A DNA stretch of 64,000 nt, from NCBI RefSeq assembly GCF_000019805.1, contig NC_010525.1:1662618-1726617 (forward strand), written 5' to 3'. Positions within the stretch are counted from its first letter, which is position 1, and each line of letters starts with the position of its first letter. This DNA is from Pyrobaculum neutrophilum V24Sta (GTDB lineage: Archaea > Thermoproteota > Thermoprotei > Thermoproteales > Thermoproteaceae). This document shows positions 8,016-15,411 of the stretch, piece after piece. Position numbers and translations under genes: made by a program. The notes beneath the pieces are model-generated. The model was given only the letters and a program-made list of their open reading frames with translations, was not told the DNA's origin and did no database searches.

Positions 8016-8219
8016 ATGATATATGTCGTGAGGGGCGCGGTGCTTGTGGAGGAGGTGTTGCTGTTGCTCGTGGCTGTGGCGCTGGTGAGCGCCTTCGCGT
8101 TGACGGTAACCGGCGTGGTTCAAAACGCGGTGAACCAAATCCTTGGCTTCAAAAACGCAACTTCGCACATCACGGACCAGCTGGTGGACGCCGTTAAGCA
8201 GCTCATCGGCCTTAAATAA
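8016..8219 (+). CDS. Small type IV pilin-like protein
   Basis: 67 aa. A short basic leader (MIYVVRG) precedes a hydrophobic helix starting AVLVEEVLLLLVAVALV. If cut after Gly7, the mature protein has Glu at position 5, as in type IV pilins and class III signal-peptide proteins. The remaining 30 residues are polar with one NAT glycosylation sequon. The exact start is uncertain; TATA-like elements at about 7997 and 8006 would suit GTG 8028 as well. It stands alone between the siroheme genes and overlaps the hemD end by 8 bp. Confidence 0.45.
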   Translation: MIYVVRGAVLVEEVLLLLVAVALVSAFALTVTGVVQNAVNQILGFKNATSHITDQLVDAVKQLIGLK

Positions 8220-8844
8220 GGGCTTTTTTTGCGGTCTCCACAGCTTTTTCTATCGTGGCCTCCTCAGCGGTTATGTGGCGTATGCCCAGCTGGGCAAGCC
8301 TTTGGGAGGTCACGGCGCCTATCGCCACAACCACCTTACCTCCGAGATCAACGGCCTTAGCCACGGCCTCGGCCACGGCGGAGCTCGTCACTACAACGGC
8401 TCTCGCCTGCGCCACGGCCTCGGCGGCGGCCCGTATCTTCGCCGGGTCCAGCTCCACGTCGTAGACCGGCACCTCCACGACGCCGGGGAGAAGCCTCCGC
8501 AGTACATCGTTGCCGGCGCTGGACCTCAAGACCACCACTCTGCCGGGCGCCAGCTCCTTAAGCAGACGCGCCACTCCGTAGCTGGTGTACTCCCGCGGCA
8601 CGGCGCAGCCCCCCACCGCCCTGGCCGTGGAGGGTCCTACGCATACCACGCAGCGGAATCTCTGCCTCAGCTTCCCCACATCTACGGCTTGAGCCACGGC
8701 GGGGCTCATGACGACGAGGTAGTCCCCGTCGGGCACCTCCACCCCCCTCCGGGGGACCACCCTCCCTATCGTTAGGCAGCGGACGCCGGGGGGGCAACCC
8801 CCCTCCTTGATTCTAACTACGACAACCTCCGCGCCGTCTCCCAT
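8212..8844 (-). CDS. hemD: Uroporphyrinogen-III synthase
   Basis: A 210-aa protein of the weakly conserved HemD family. It cyclises hydroxymethylbilane to uroporphyrinogen III. Supporting segments are GDYLVVMSPAVAQAV, VVVLRSSAGNDVLRRLL, a linker VPVYDVELD and AVVVTSSAVAEAV, arranged as two alternating alpha/beta halves. The start overlaps the methyltransferase gene by 28 bp, so the two are translationally coupled and consecutive in the pathway. Confidence 0.85.
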   Translation of the reverse strand: MGDGAEVVVVRIKEGGCPPGVRCLTIGRVVPRRGVEVPDGDYLVVMSPAVAQAVDVGKLRQRFRCVVCVGPSTARAVGGCAVPREYTSYGVARLLKELAPGRVVVLRSSAGNDVLRRLLPGVVEVPVYDVELDPAKIRAAAEAVAQARAVVVTSSAVAEAVAKAVDLGGKVVVAIGAVTSQRLAQLGIRHITAEEATIEKAVETAKKALI

Positions 8845-9551
8845 AGCCTAACCCCCCTCTCCACCACCTTGCCCACCACTATGATGCTTGGGTTTGGCAC
8901 CGGGCCGAGCTCGCCCAACGTCAGTAGGCGGAGCTCCTCGTCTGGGAAATACGCCGATTTCACCACGGCCACCGGCGTATCCCTGGGCAGACCGCCGGCG
9001 ATGAGCTCCGAGGCTATTTCGGCGGCGGAGGAGGCGCCCATGTATACAACGATGGTGTCGACGGCCGCTGCGAGCTTTCTGAAGTCCACCTGGCGCAGGC
9101 CCTTCGAGGGGTCCTCCCTCCCCGTGGTCAAAGCCACGGAGCTCGCCGTCCCTCTAACCACGGGGGGTATGTAGAAGCGGGCCGGCGCGGCGAAGCCGCT
9201 TGTGACGCCGGGGACAAACTCGCAGGACACCCCCCTGGCCGCCAGATATTCACACTCCTCGAAGCCTCTTCCAAACACCAGGGGGTCCCCCCCGTGGAGC
9301 CTCACCACCGTGTCGTAGAGCTGCGCGTATTTGAGAAGCATCTCGTTTATCTCCGCCTGCGTGGGGCCGGCGCCCCCCGGCCTTTTACCCACGTCTACCA
9401 CCACCGCCCCCGGCTTCACACGCCTCAGCAGTTCAGGCGCCACCAGCCTATCGTGGAGCACCACGTCTGCGTTTCCCAAAAGCCTAAGCCCCTTGACCGT
9501 GATAAGCTCGGGGTCGCCCGGCCCAGCCCCCACTATGTAGACCCTCCCCAC
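8817..9551 (-). CDS. cobA: Uroporphyrinogen-III C-methyltransferase
   Basis: About 244 aa. It is a SAM-dependent enzyme that methylates uroporphyrinogen III at C2 and C7 to give precorrin-2. Family motifs are clear: YIVGAGPGDPELITVKGLRLL (N-terminal SAM loop), DVVLHDRLV, VRLHGGDPLVFGRG, VPGVTSGFAAPA and a VALTTGRED segment. GTG 9551 is preferred because the TTAAAAA box (9571-9577) is 24 nt away; GTG 9560, three codons upstream, is an alternative. It diverges from hemL across one shared TATA element. Confidence 0.93.
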   Translation of the reverse strand: MGRVYIVGAGPGDPELITVKGLRLLGNADVVLHDRLVAPELLRRVKPGAVVVDVGKRPGGAGPTQAEINEMLLKYAQLYDTVVRLHGGDPLVFGRGFEECEYLAARGVSCEFVPGVTSGFAAPARFYIPPVVRGTASSVALTTGREDPSKGLRQVDFRKLAAAVDTIVVYMGASSAAEIASELIAGGLPRDTPVAVVKSAYFPDEELRLLTLGELGPVPNPSIIVVGKVVERGVRLWETARRLS

Positions 9552-9570
9552 GCCCCCCACTGCGAATAGA

Positions 9571-9577
9571 TTAAAAA
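9571..9577. promoter_or_regulatory. Shared TATA element for cobA and hemL
   Basis: TTAAAAA lies between the divergent cobA (start 9551) and hemL (start 9596) genes, about 22-24 nt from each start codon. No second TATA-like box is obvious in the 44-bp gap, so one TBP site probably serves both directions. Confidence 0.55.
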
Positions 9578-9595
9578 CTGTTCGGAATACCTAGT

Positions 9596-10870
9596 ATGCT
9601 ATTTGAAAGAGCTAGGGGCGTTTTCCCAGGCGGGGTGAACTCCCCAGCTAGGGCGCTTAAACACCTCGCCGCCCCCCTTGTGGCCAATGGGGCCTCGGGG
9701 CCCTACCTCTACACAGACAGGGGGAGGCTCGTGGACTACTGCATGGCCTTCGGCGCGATTATACTAGGCCACGCCCACCCCCGCGTAAAAAACGCGGTGG
9801 CGAAGCAGCTGGAGAGGGGGTGGATCTACGCCCTCCTCACGGAGGAGGAGGTCGCCTACGCCGAGAGGATAAAAGCCCACGTGCCCTCCATAGAGAAAAT
9901 GCGCATCGTAAACAGCGGCACCGAAGCCACGATGAACGCCGTGAGGCTGGCCAGGGGCTACACGAGGCGGGACGTCATCATCAAGTTCGACGGCAACTTC
10001 CACGGCTCCCACGACTACGTCCTCGTGAAAGCGGGCTCCGGCGCGGCCACCTGGGGGGTCCCCACGAGCGCGGGGGTGCCGCAGGACGTCATAAAGCTCA
10101 CCGCCGTAGTGCCCTACAACGACGTCGACGCCTTCGTGAAAGCGGTTAGGGAGGTCGGCGGGAGGCTGGCGGCGGTCATCGTAGAGCCCATAGCGGCGAA
10201 CTACGGCCTAATTATCCCAGACCGGGAGTTCATAAAGGCGTTGAGGGAGGAGACGGAGAGGGCGGGAGCCCTCCTCATCTTCGACGAGGTGGTCACCGGG
10301 TTTAGAGTTGGGCTTTCCGGGGCCCAGGGCCACTTCGGCGTGAGGCCGGACTTGACCACGTTGGGGAAGGTGGTGGGGGGCGGCTTCCCCATAGGCATAT
10401 TCGGGGGGAGGGCAGACGTCATGGACATGGTAGCGCCCAGCGGCCCGGTGTACAACGCGGGCACCTACAACGCCCACCCGGTCTCCGTGGCGGCGGGGCT
10501 CGCCGTCGTGGAGGAGCTGGAGAGGGGGGAGCCGTATAAAATCGCCAACGAGGCCGCGGAGAGGCTGGCGAGGGGCATAGAGGACATAGCCGGGAGGGTC
10601 GGCTTCGACGTGGTTGTTAAACAAATCGCCTCAATGTTCCAGCTCTACTTCAGGAGGGGGGACGTGAAAACGCCGCAGGACGTGCGAGAAAGCGACGAGC
10701 GGCTATACCTCAAGCTACACGAGCTGGCCATTAAACACGGCGTGTATCTAGCGCCGTCGCAGTACGAGACTAACTTCACCTCGGCGGCGCACACCCGCGA
10801 CGTCGTGGAGACCACCCTGGCGGCTCTCGAAAAGGCCTTTACAGAGTTAAAAAGCCAAGTCGGGAAGTAG
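9596..10870 (+). CDS. hemL: Glutamate-1-semialdehyde 2,1-aminomutase
   Basis: A 424-aa PLP enzyme that makes 5-aminolevulinate from glutamate-1-semialdehyde, downstream of HemA (26665-27846). Motifs include PGGVNSPARA near the start, NSGTEATMNAVRLAR, KFDGNFHGSHDYVL, LIFDEVVTGFRVG, and the PLP-lysine loop TLGKVVGGGFPIG. Length is typical. The next gene starts 2 nt after its stop, placing hemL, the radical SAM gene and the CbiX-like gene in one operon. Confidence 0.96.
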   Translation: MLFERARGVFPGGVNSPARALKHLAAPLVANGASGPYLYTDRGRLVDYCMAFGAIILGHAHPRVKNAVAKQLERGWIYALLTEEEVAYAERIKAHVPSIEKMRIVNSGTEATMNAVRLARGYTRRDVIIKFDGNFHGSHDYVLVKAGSGAATWGVPTSAGVPQDVIKLTAVVPYNDVDAFVKAVREVGGRLAAVIVEPIAANYGLIIPDREFIKALREETERAGALLIFDEVVTGFRVGLSGAQGHFGVRPDLTTLGKVVGGGFPIGIFGGRADVMDMVAPSGPVYNAGTYNAHPVSVAAGLAVVEELERGEPYKIANEAAERLARGIEDIAGRVGFDVVVKQIASMFQLYFRRGDVKTPQDVRESDERLYLKLHELAIKHGVYLAPSQYETNFTSAAHTRDVVETTLAALEKAFTELKSQVGK

Positions 10871-10872
10871 AC

Positions 10873-11979
10873 GTGAGAGGGATTAGGGAGCTAATCGAGA
10901 GGTTCCACAGCGCCCCCCTCATCGTGTTTTGGGAATCCACCAAGGCCTGCCCCCTCGCCTGTAAACACTGTAGGGCAGACGCAATACTGAGGCCGCTACC
11001 CGGGGAGTTGAACACGGAGGAGGGCAAGAGGCTCATAGAGCAGGTGGCCTCCTTCGGCGACCCCAAGCCGCTTCTGGTGATCACCGGCGGCGACCCCCTC
11101 ATGAGGAACGACCTCTTCGACCTCGTGGACTACGCCGTCCAGCTGGGGGTCCCCACGTCGCTTGCGCCTGCGGTTTCGCCGAACCTCAGCCCAGAGACGC
11201 TCAAGGCCATAAGGGAGCACGGCGTCAAGGCCATCTCCATAAGTCTAGACGGGGCGAGGGAGGAGACACACGACGAGATCCGGGGGGTCCCGGGGAGCTT
11301 CCGCAACACCCTGGCGGCTATCAAGGCGGCGGTAGACGCGGGGGTTCAGGTCCAGGTAAACACCGTCGTGTGGAGGAAATCCCTCCCCGAGCTCCCCGAG
11401 GTGGTTAAGCTCATCACCGACCTGGGGGTCAAGACGTGGGAGGTCTTCTTCCTCATAGTGACGGGGAGGGCGAGGGAGGAGCTGGACATCTCGCCTGAGG
11501 AGTACGAAGCCGCTGTGCAGTTCCTGGTGGACGTCTCCACATACGGCATCCAGGTGAGGACGGTGGAGGCGCCGTTCTACAGGAGGGCGAAGCTGGAGAG
11601 GCTGGAGGGCAAGACCTACGACAGCCCGCTGTATAGAAAGCTAGTGGAGCGGCTGGGCGAACTGATGGGCCCGCCTAGGAGGGGGGTCGACCCCACCGTG
11701 GTGCCCACCCGCGACGGCTTCGGCATAATCTTCGTGGCCTACGACGGCACCGTGTACCCAAGCGGCTTTCTGCCATACCCCCTGGGAAACGTCAGAAGAC
11801 GGAGTCTGGTGGAGATATACAGGGATCACCCGCTACTCCAGAAGATGAGACGCGGCGAATTCGGCGGGAGGTGCGGAGTGTGTAAGTACAAGGACATATG
11901 CGGCGGCTCCAGGGCAAGGGCCTTCGCCTACTTCAAAGACCCGCTGGCGGAGGACCCGGCATGCGTCTACAAGCCATAG
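10873..11979 (+). CDS. Radical SAM/SPASM protein, heme b synthase (AhbD)-like
   Basis: A 368-aa protein. The radical SAM cluster motif CPLACKHC is at residues 26-33, followed by an ITGGDPLMR segment and SISLDGAREETHD. The C-terminal SPASM region has CGVCKYKDICGGSRARAF and a further Cys near the end, for auxiliary Fe-S binding. This arrangement is that of AhbD-type and TIGR04053-type proteins, which in archaea convert Fe-coproporphyrin III to heme b. Its place between hemL and a CbiX-like gene supports a heme role. AhbC or another SPASM maturase remains possible. Confidence 0.75.
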   Translation: MRGIRELIERFHSAPLIVFWESTKACPLACKHCRADAILRPLPGELNTEEGKRLIEQVASFGDPKPLLVITGGDPLMRNDLFDLVDYAVQLGVPTSLAPAVSPNLSPETLKAIREHGVKAISISLDGAREETHDEIRGVPGSFRNTLAAIKAAVDAGVQVQVNTVVWRKSLPELPEVVKLITDLGVKTWEVFFLIVTGRAREELDISPEEYEAAVQFLVDVSTYGIQVRTVEAPFYRRAKLERLEGKTYDSPLYRKLVERLGELMGPPRRGVDPTVVPTRDGFGIIFVAYDGTVYPSGFLPYPLGNVRRRSLVEIYRDHPLLQKMRRGEFGGRCGVCKYKDICGGSRARAFAYFKDPLAEDPACVYKP

Positions 11980-12509
11980 TGCTGATATTCCACGGCTCCA
12001 GAGACCCCACGCACAACGCCCAGGCGGCTGAGATAGCCAAGGCCCTGGGCGTGTCCTACGCCTTTCTAGAGGCGGCGGAGCCGAGATACAGAGGCGGCGG
12101 GCTCGGGGTTCCCATGTTTATTGCAGACGGAAGCGACTACCGGAAGGCGCTGGAGGTAGCCGCCGTTAAAGCCCCCCCGCTCCTCGGATGGCCGGGTTTC
12201 GTGGAGTACCTAAGGGGGCTGGGCGCCGACCTCTACATCTTCCACGGGCCAGACGCCGAGGGGCAGATCCGCGGCACCGGTCTGCCAGTCGCCCTCCTCC
12301 ACGGCGAACCGAACGTGGAGTCTGCGCCTTGCGTCGCCGCGGCCGCGCCGGTGGTTTTGACGAGGGGCGTCATATACAACGAAATCGCTAGGAGATACGG
12401 CAGATGTAGAACACGTCTACTCCCGCCTCTGGCGGAGCAACCGGGCTTTATCGAGTATCTGAGAAGGGCTTTGCCCGCTGTTTTAGATCTCTACGCCGTT
12501 CACCCGTAG
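11961..12509 (+). CDS. CbiX-like sirohydrochlorin chelatase-related protein
   Basis: 182 aa from ATG 11961, overlapping the previous gene by 19 bp. The N-terminus (VLIFHGSRDPTHN, then YAFLEAAEPRY) matches CbiX/SirB chelatases, which insert Fe or Co into sirohydrochlorin. The second metal-ligand position, usually a His in a GxH motif, here reads IADGSDYRKAL with no His, so catalysis is uncertain. It is longer than the single-domain archaeal CbiX (about 130 aa); the rest looks like a second, more diverged half. The 3' end overlaps purM by 27 bp, convergent. Confidence 0.62.
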   Translation: MRLQAIVLIFHGSRDPTHNAQAAEIAKALGVSYAFLEAAEPRYRGGGLGVPMFIADGSDYRKALEVAAVKAPPLLGWPGFVEYLRGLGADLYIFHGPDAEGQIRGTGLPVALLHGEPNVESAPCVAAAAPVVLTRGVIYNEIARRYGRCRTRLLPPLAEQPGFIEYLRRALPAVLDLYAVHP

Positions 12510-13406
12510 GCCGCCGCCTTGCTTTACCTCGCCGATGGGCTTGGGATTTAGAGGCTCTAGGGCCCTCAGCGCTTCGGCGAGCCGGTCCCTAGGCGTATAG
12601 ACCACCATGCCTACGCCCATGTTGAAAACCTGGTAGGCCTCCCGCGGCTCAACCCCCCTCTTTACCACCTCTCTGAAGAGACAGGGGACGTCGAAGGCCA
12701 CCTCCGCCCCCAAGCCGCCGAGCGCCTTCTTCAACTTCCTGTACCCACCCCCCGTGATGTGGACCGCCCCGGCGGCCGCGCCCTCCCTCACGGCGTTTAG
12801 CACGGCGCTGTAGTCGGCGACCTCTGCCAGCAGTAGCTCCGCCGCGGGCCTCCCGCAGACCTCCTCTCCAGGCTTAAACAGCCGCCGTAGTAGGCTGTAG
12901 CCGTTGGCGTGAGGCCCCGTGGAGGGGAGCCCTATCAAGATGTCGCCTGGCGCGGGCGGCCTTGTGTAGGCGGCTTTCACCCCAAGCACCGTGCACACCA
13001 CGTCTATGCCGTGGATCACCCCCGGCAACACCGCCGTCTCGCCGCCCAGTAGCTGGGCGCCGACTTCGCCGGCTTTGGAGGCGACGCCGGCAACGACCCT
13101 GGGCACCTTCTCGAGGTGTTGGGGCTCCACCGCTACGTAGTCGACGACCGCCACCGGCTTGAAGCCGTCGCAGACTATGTCGTTTACGTTTACAGCTACG
13201 CAGTCTCTCCCCGCCACCTCAAGCCTGTCTAGCTCAAGGGCGAGAAGCGCCTTCGTCCCCACGCCGTCTACGTGGAGCGTTAGCTCGGCGCCGCCGAGCT
13301 CCACCGAGCTTGTGTAAAGCCCCCTGGCGCCCCCGAGATACTGAGATACGGCTCTGTGAACGGCCCAGTGTTTATCTAGGTCAACGCCGGCGTCTCTGTA
13401 CCTCAT
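12483..13406 (-). CDS. purM: Phosphoribosylformylglycinamidine cyclo-ligase (AIR synthase)
   Basis: A 307-aa purine enzyme that closes FGAM to AIR with ATP. It begins RYRDAGVDLDKHWAVHRAV and shows the AIRS family blocks HVDGVGTKALLA, NVNDIVCDGFKPVAVVDY, QLLGGETAVLPG, PSTGPHANGYSLLRRLF and ITGGGYRKL. ATG 13406 overlaps the stop of the upstream purF-paralog gene (ATGA). A longer frame to 13586 is not used. Confidence 0.95.
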   Translation of the reverse strand: MRYRDAGVDLDKHWAVHRAVSQYLGGARGLYTSSVELGGAELTLHVDGVGTKALLALELDRLEVAGRDCVAVNVNDIVCDGFKPVAVVDYVAVEPQHLEKVPRVVAGVASKAGEVGAQLLGGETAVLPGVIHGIDVVCTVLGVKAAYTRPPAPGDILIGLPSTGPHANGYSLLRRLFKPGEEVCGRPAAELLLAEVADYSAVLNAVREGAAAGAVHITGGGYRKLKKALGGLGAEVAFDVPCLFREVVKRGVEPREAYQVFNMGVGMVVYTPRDRLAEALRALEPLNPKPIGEVKQGGGLRVNGVEI

Positions 13407-14521
13407 CGCTTGGGCCTCATACAGAGGGTGCAGACGGCCACCCCGGCCCCCCTCAAGGCCTCCTCCAGCTCCTCTGGAGATAGGTGGACTATGCCGTCTA
13501 CCTCCAACACGTCCTTCACCACATCTGGCGGCACTGCGTTGTAGATCATGTGGCTCTCCGGCGGCATCTTCACGCCGTAGGGACACGCCCTCCTCAACGG
13601 CGGAGCCACCACGGCAACGTACACCTCTAGGGCCCCCGCCTTCTGCCGCAACATCTGAGCCACGAGCTTTATAGTGATGCCGCTTATCATGCTGTCGTCC
13701 ACCAAGAGAACCCTCTTCCCCCTGACCGCCGACTCTATGACGTTGGCCTTCAGCTGTATTACGGCCATCCTATCTCTCACCTCGTCCAACAGGGCGCTCC
13801 TCCCCCTGGCCGTCGCGACGAAGGCGGGCAGATACGGCTTCCCAAGCGCTGCGGCGATGTGGGCCGCGTAGTAGGAGCCCGTCTCGGGGATCCCCACTAC
13901 TACGTCCGGCGTGTAGCCTATCTTTTTGGCGAGTTCCCCGGCGATCCTCCCCCTGACGGAGGCCACCTCAACGCCGTCGATTCTGCTGTCGGGTCTCGCC
14001 GTGTATATAAACTCGAGGGCGCAGAGCGGGCCGCGGGGTCCGCCGCCTCTCGACCTCACATACAGCTCGCCGATCTCGACGGCCTCCCCCGGCTGTAGAG
14101 ACCTCCTGACCTCGCCGCCTAGGATCTCAATCGCGGCGCTCTCCGTGGAAACTATGGCGTAGTCGAACCCGTGGGCGCCGAGCGCTAGATGCCACAGGGA
14201 ACCGCCGCGTTTGGCCACCACGACCCCGTCTCTCCTCAGCTCGACGTACGTCTCCCCATCCCATGTGGAGCACCTCACGCCGTTCTCCACCTCTCTACAA
14301 CAGCCGCCGTTGGGCGACACGCAGCCAACCGCCGCAGATCCGCGGAGAGATCTCTCCACCTCTCTGGAGAGGTCCACCTCGACTCTCTCCACCCCGCCGT
14401 TGTACACATACGCCTCGGCGAAGTCGCCGCGGTTGGCCAAAGCCCTAAGGCCGTAGTATACCATAGACCAAAGCTCCACGGAGCCCCCGAAGCTGTATAT
14501 CGCGAAGAGACCCGCCGACAT
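13403..14521 (-). CDS. PurF paralog lacking the catalytic N-terminal cysteine
   Basis: A 372-aa amidophosphoribosyltransferase-like protein. The C-terminal half keeps the PurF pattern (CALEFIYTARPDSRIDG, VVVGIPETGSYYA, PRPP loop VLLVDDSMISGITIK). The N-terminus reads MSAGLFAIYSFGG instead of the MCGI needed for glutamine hydrolysis, and the usual HRG segment is missing. The PRPP loop has Ser-Gly-Ile where active PurF has Arg-Gly-Thr. A complete purF is present at 19476-20741. This copy lies between purQ and purM in a tightly packed operon, so it is probably expressed. It may use ammonia, form a mixed complex, or be regulatory; none of these is shown. Confidence 0.8.
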   Translation of the reverse strand: MSAGLFAIYSFGGSVELWSMVYYGLRALANRGDFAEAYVYNGGVERVEVDLSREVERSLRGSAAVGCVSPNGGCCREVENGVRCSTWDGETYVELRRDGVVVAKRGGSLWHLALGAHGFDYAIVSTESAAIEILGGEVRRSLQPGEAVEIGELYVRSRGGGPRGPLCALEFIYTARPDSRIDGVEVASVRGRIAGELAKKIGYTPDVVVGIPETGSYYAAHIAAALGKPYLPAFVATARGRSALLDEVRDRMAVIQLKANVIESAVRGKRVLLVDDSMISGITIKLVAQMLRQKAGALEVYVAVVAPPLRRACPYGVKMPPESHMIYNAVPPDVVKDVLEVDGIVHLSPEELEEALRGAGVAVCTLCMRPKR

Positions 14522-14522
14522 G

Positions 14523-15164
14523 TCACCCCTTGAGCCAGCTCTTCAGGCTAAGCCAGAGCTTAAGGCCTCCGACCCCGCCTCTGGAGATATCCCTATCCAC
14601 GGCCCTCTCGGGATGCGGCATTAGGCCGAGGACGTTGCCCTTGCTCACCCCGGCGGTGGCGTCGTGAGACCCGTTGGGGTTCTCCACGTATCTAAAGGCT
14701 TGGGTGTAGGGCCCCGACGGTATGTACCTACCCTCGCCGTGTGCGATGGGCATATACACCACCTCCCCCGGCTCGTACAGATGGGTGAAGGGAGTTTTCA
14801 CGTCTACCACGGCCACCTGTATCCACCTTGATATGAAGCCGGGAGGCTCGTTGGGAGCCAGCGCCCCTGGGAGAAGACCGGTCTCGACCAGTATTTGGAA
14901 GCCGTTGCATATGCCCAACACGGGGGTCCCCCCCTCCGCATCTCTCCTCAGGTGCTCCATCGCCTCCGTCTGCGCCGCTATGGCCCCCGCCCTTAGGTAG
15001 TCCCCGTAGCTGAAGCCGCCGGCCAGCACCACCGCGTCGTATCTCCCCGCGGCGTAGTCCCTATACCACACTATCTCCCCCCTCAAGCCTGCCAGCTCCA
15101 GAGCCCTTAACACGTCGTAGTCGCCGTTGGTTCCCGGGAACTTCAAAACAGCCACCTTATGCAT
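14523..15164 (-). CDS. purQ: FGAM synthase, glutamine amidotransferase subunit
   Basis: A 213-aa class I glutaminase. It supplies ammonia to PurL for FGAR to FGAM. The nucleophile elbow GICNGFQ and the late PHPERAVD (His-Glu of the triad) are intact, with the oxyanion-type GGFSYGDYLRAGA segment. The start overlaps purS by 8 bp and the stop lies 1 nt before the purF paralog. Confidence 0.96.
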   Translation of the reverse strand: MHKVAVLKFPGTNGDYDVLRALELAGLRGEIVWYRDYAAGRYDAVVLAGGFSYGDYLRAGAIAAQTEAMEHLRRDAEGGTPVLGICNGFQILVETGLLPGALAPNEPPGFISRWIQVAVVDVKTPFTHLYEPGEVVYMPIAHGEGRYIPSGPYTQAFRYVENPNGSHDATAGVSKGNVLGLMPHPERAVDRDISRGGVGGLKLWLSLKSWLKG

Positions 15165-15411
15165 GTTCCACCTTAACCACCTCCACCACGTGGACGTTGG
15201 GGTTGCCCAGGCGCAGATCCCACGCCAGTTTCAAGGCCCTCTCCCCCGCCTCCTCCGGCGTTGCGGCCTCCACGGCGACTATCAAGCACTTCCCCGCCCT
15301 CACCTCCGCGCTGACGCCACGCCGTTCGAAGATCTCCCTCTGAATGGCCTCGCCCTCGGGGTCTCTGATGCCCCGCTTGTAGGCTATGTTTAAGTAGACG
15401 AGGTACCTCAT
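15157..15411 (-). CDS. purS: FGAM synthase, PurS subunit
   Basis: 84 aa from ATG 15411, which overlaps the purD stop codon (ATGA). The sequence (YKRGIRDPEGEAIQREI, then a VRAGKCLIV strand) is the small ferredoxin-like PurS that bridges PurL and PurQ. The longer frame to 15486 would run into purD and is rejected. Confidence 0.93.
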   Translation of the reverse strand: MRYLVYLNIAYKRGIRDPEGEAIQREIFERRGVSAEVRAGKCLIVAVEAATPEEAGERALKLAWDLRLGNPNVHVVEVVKVEHA

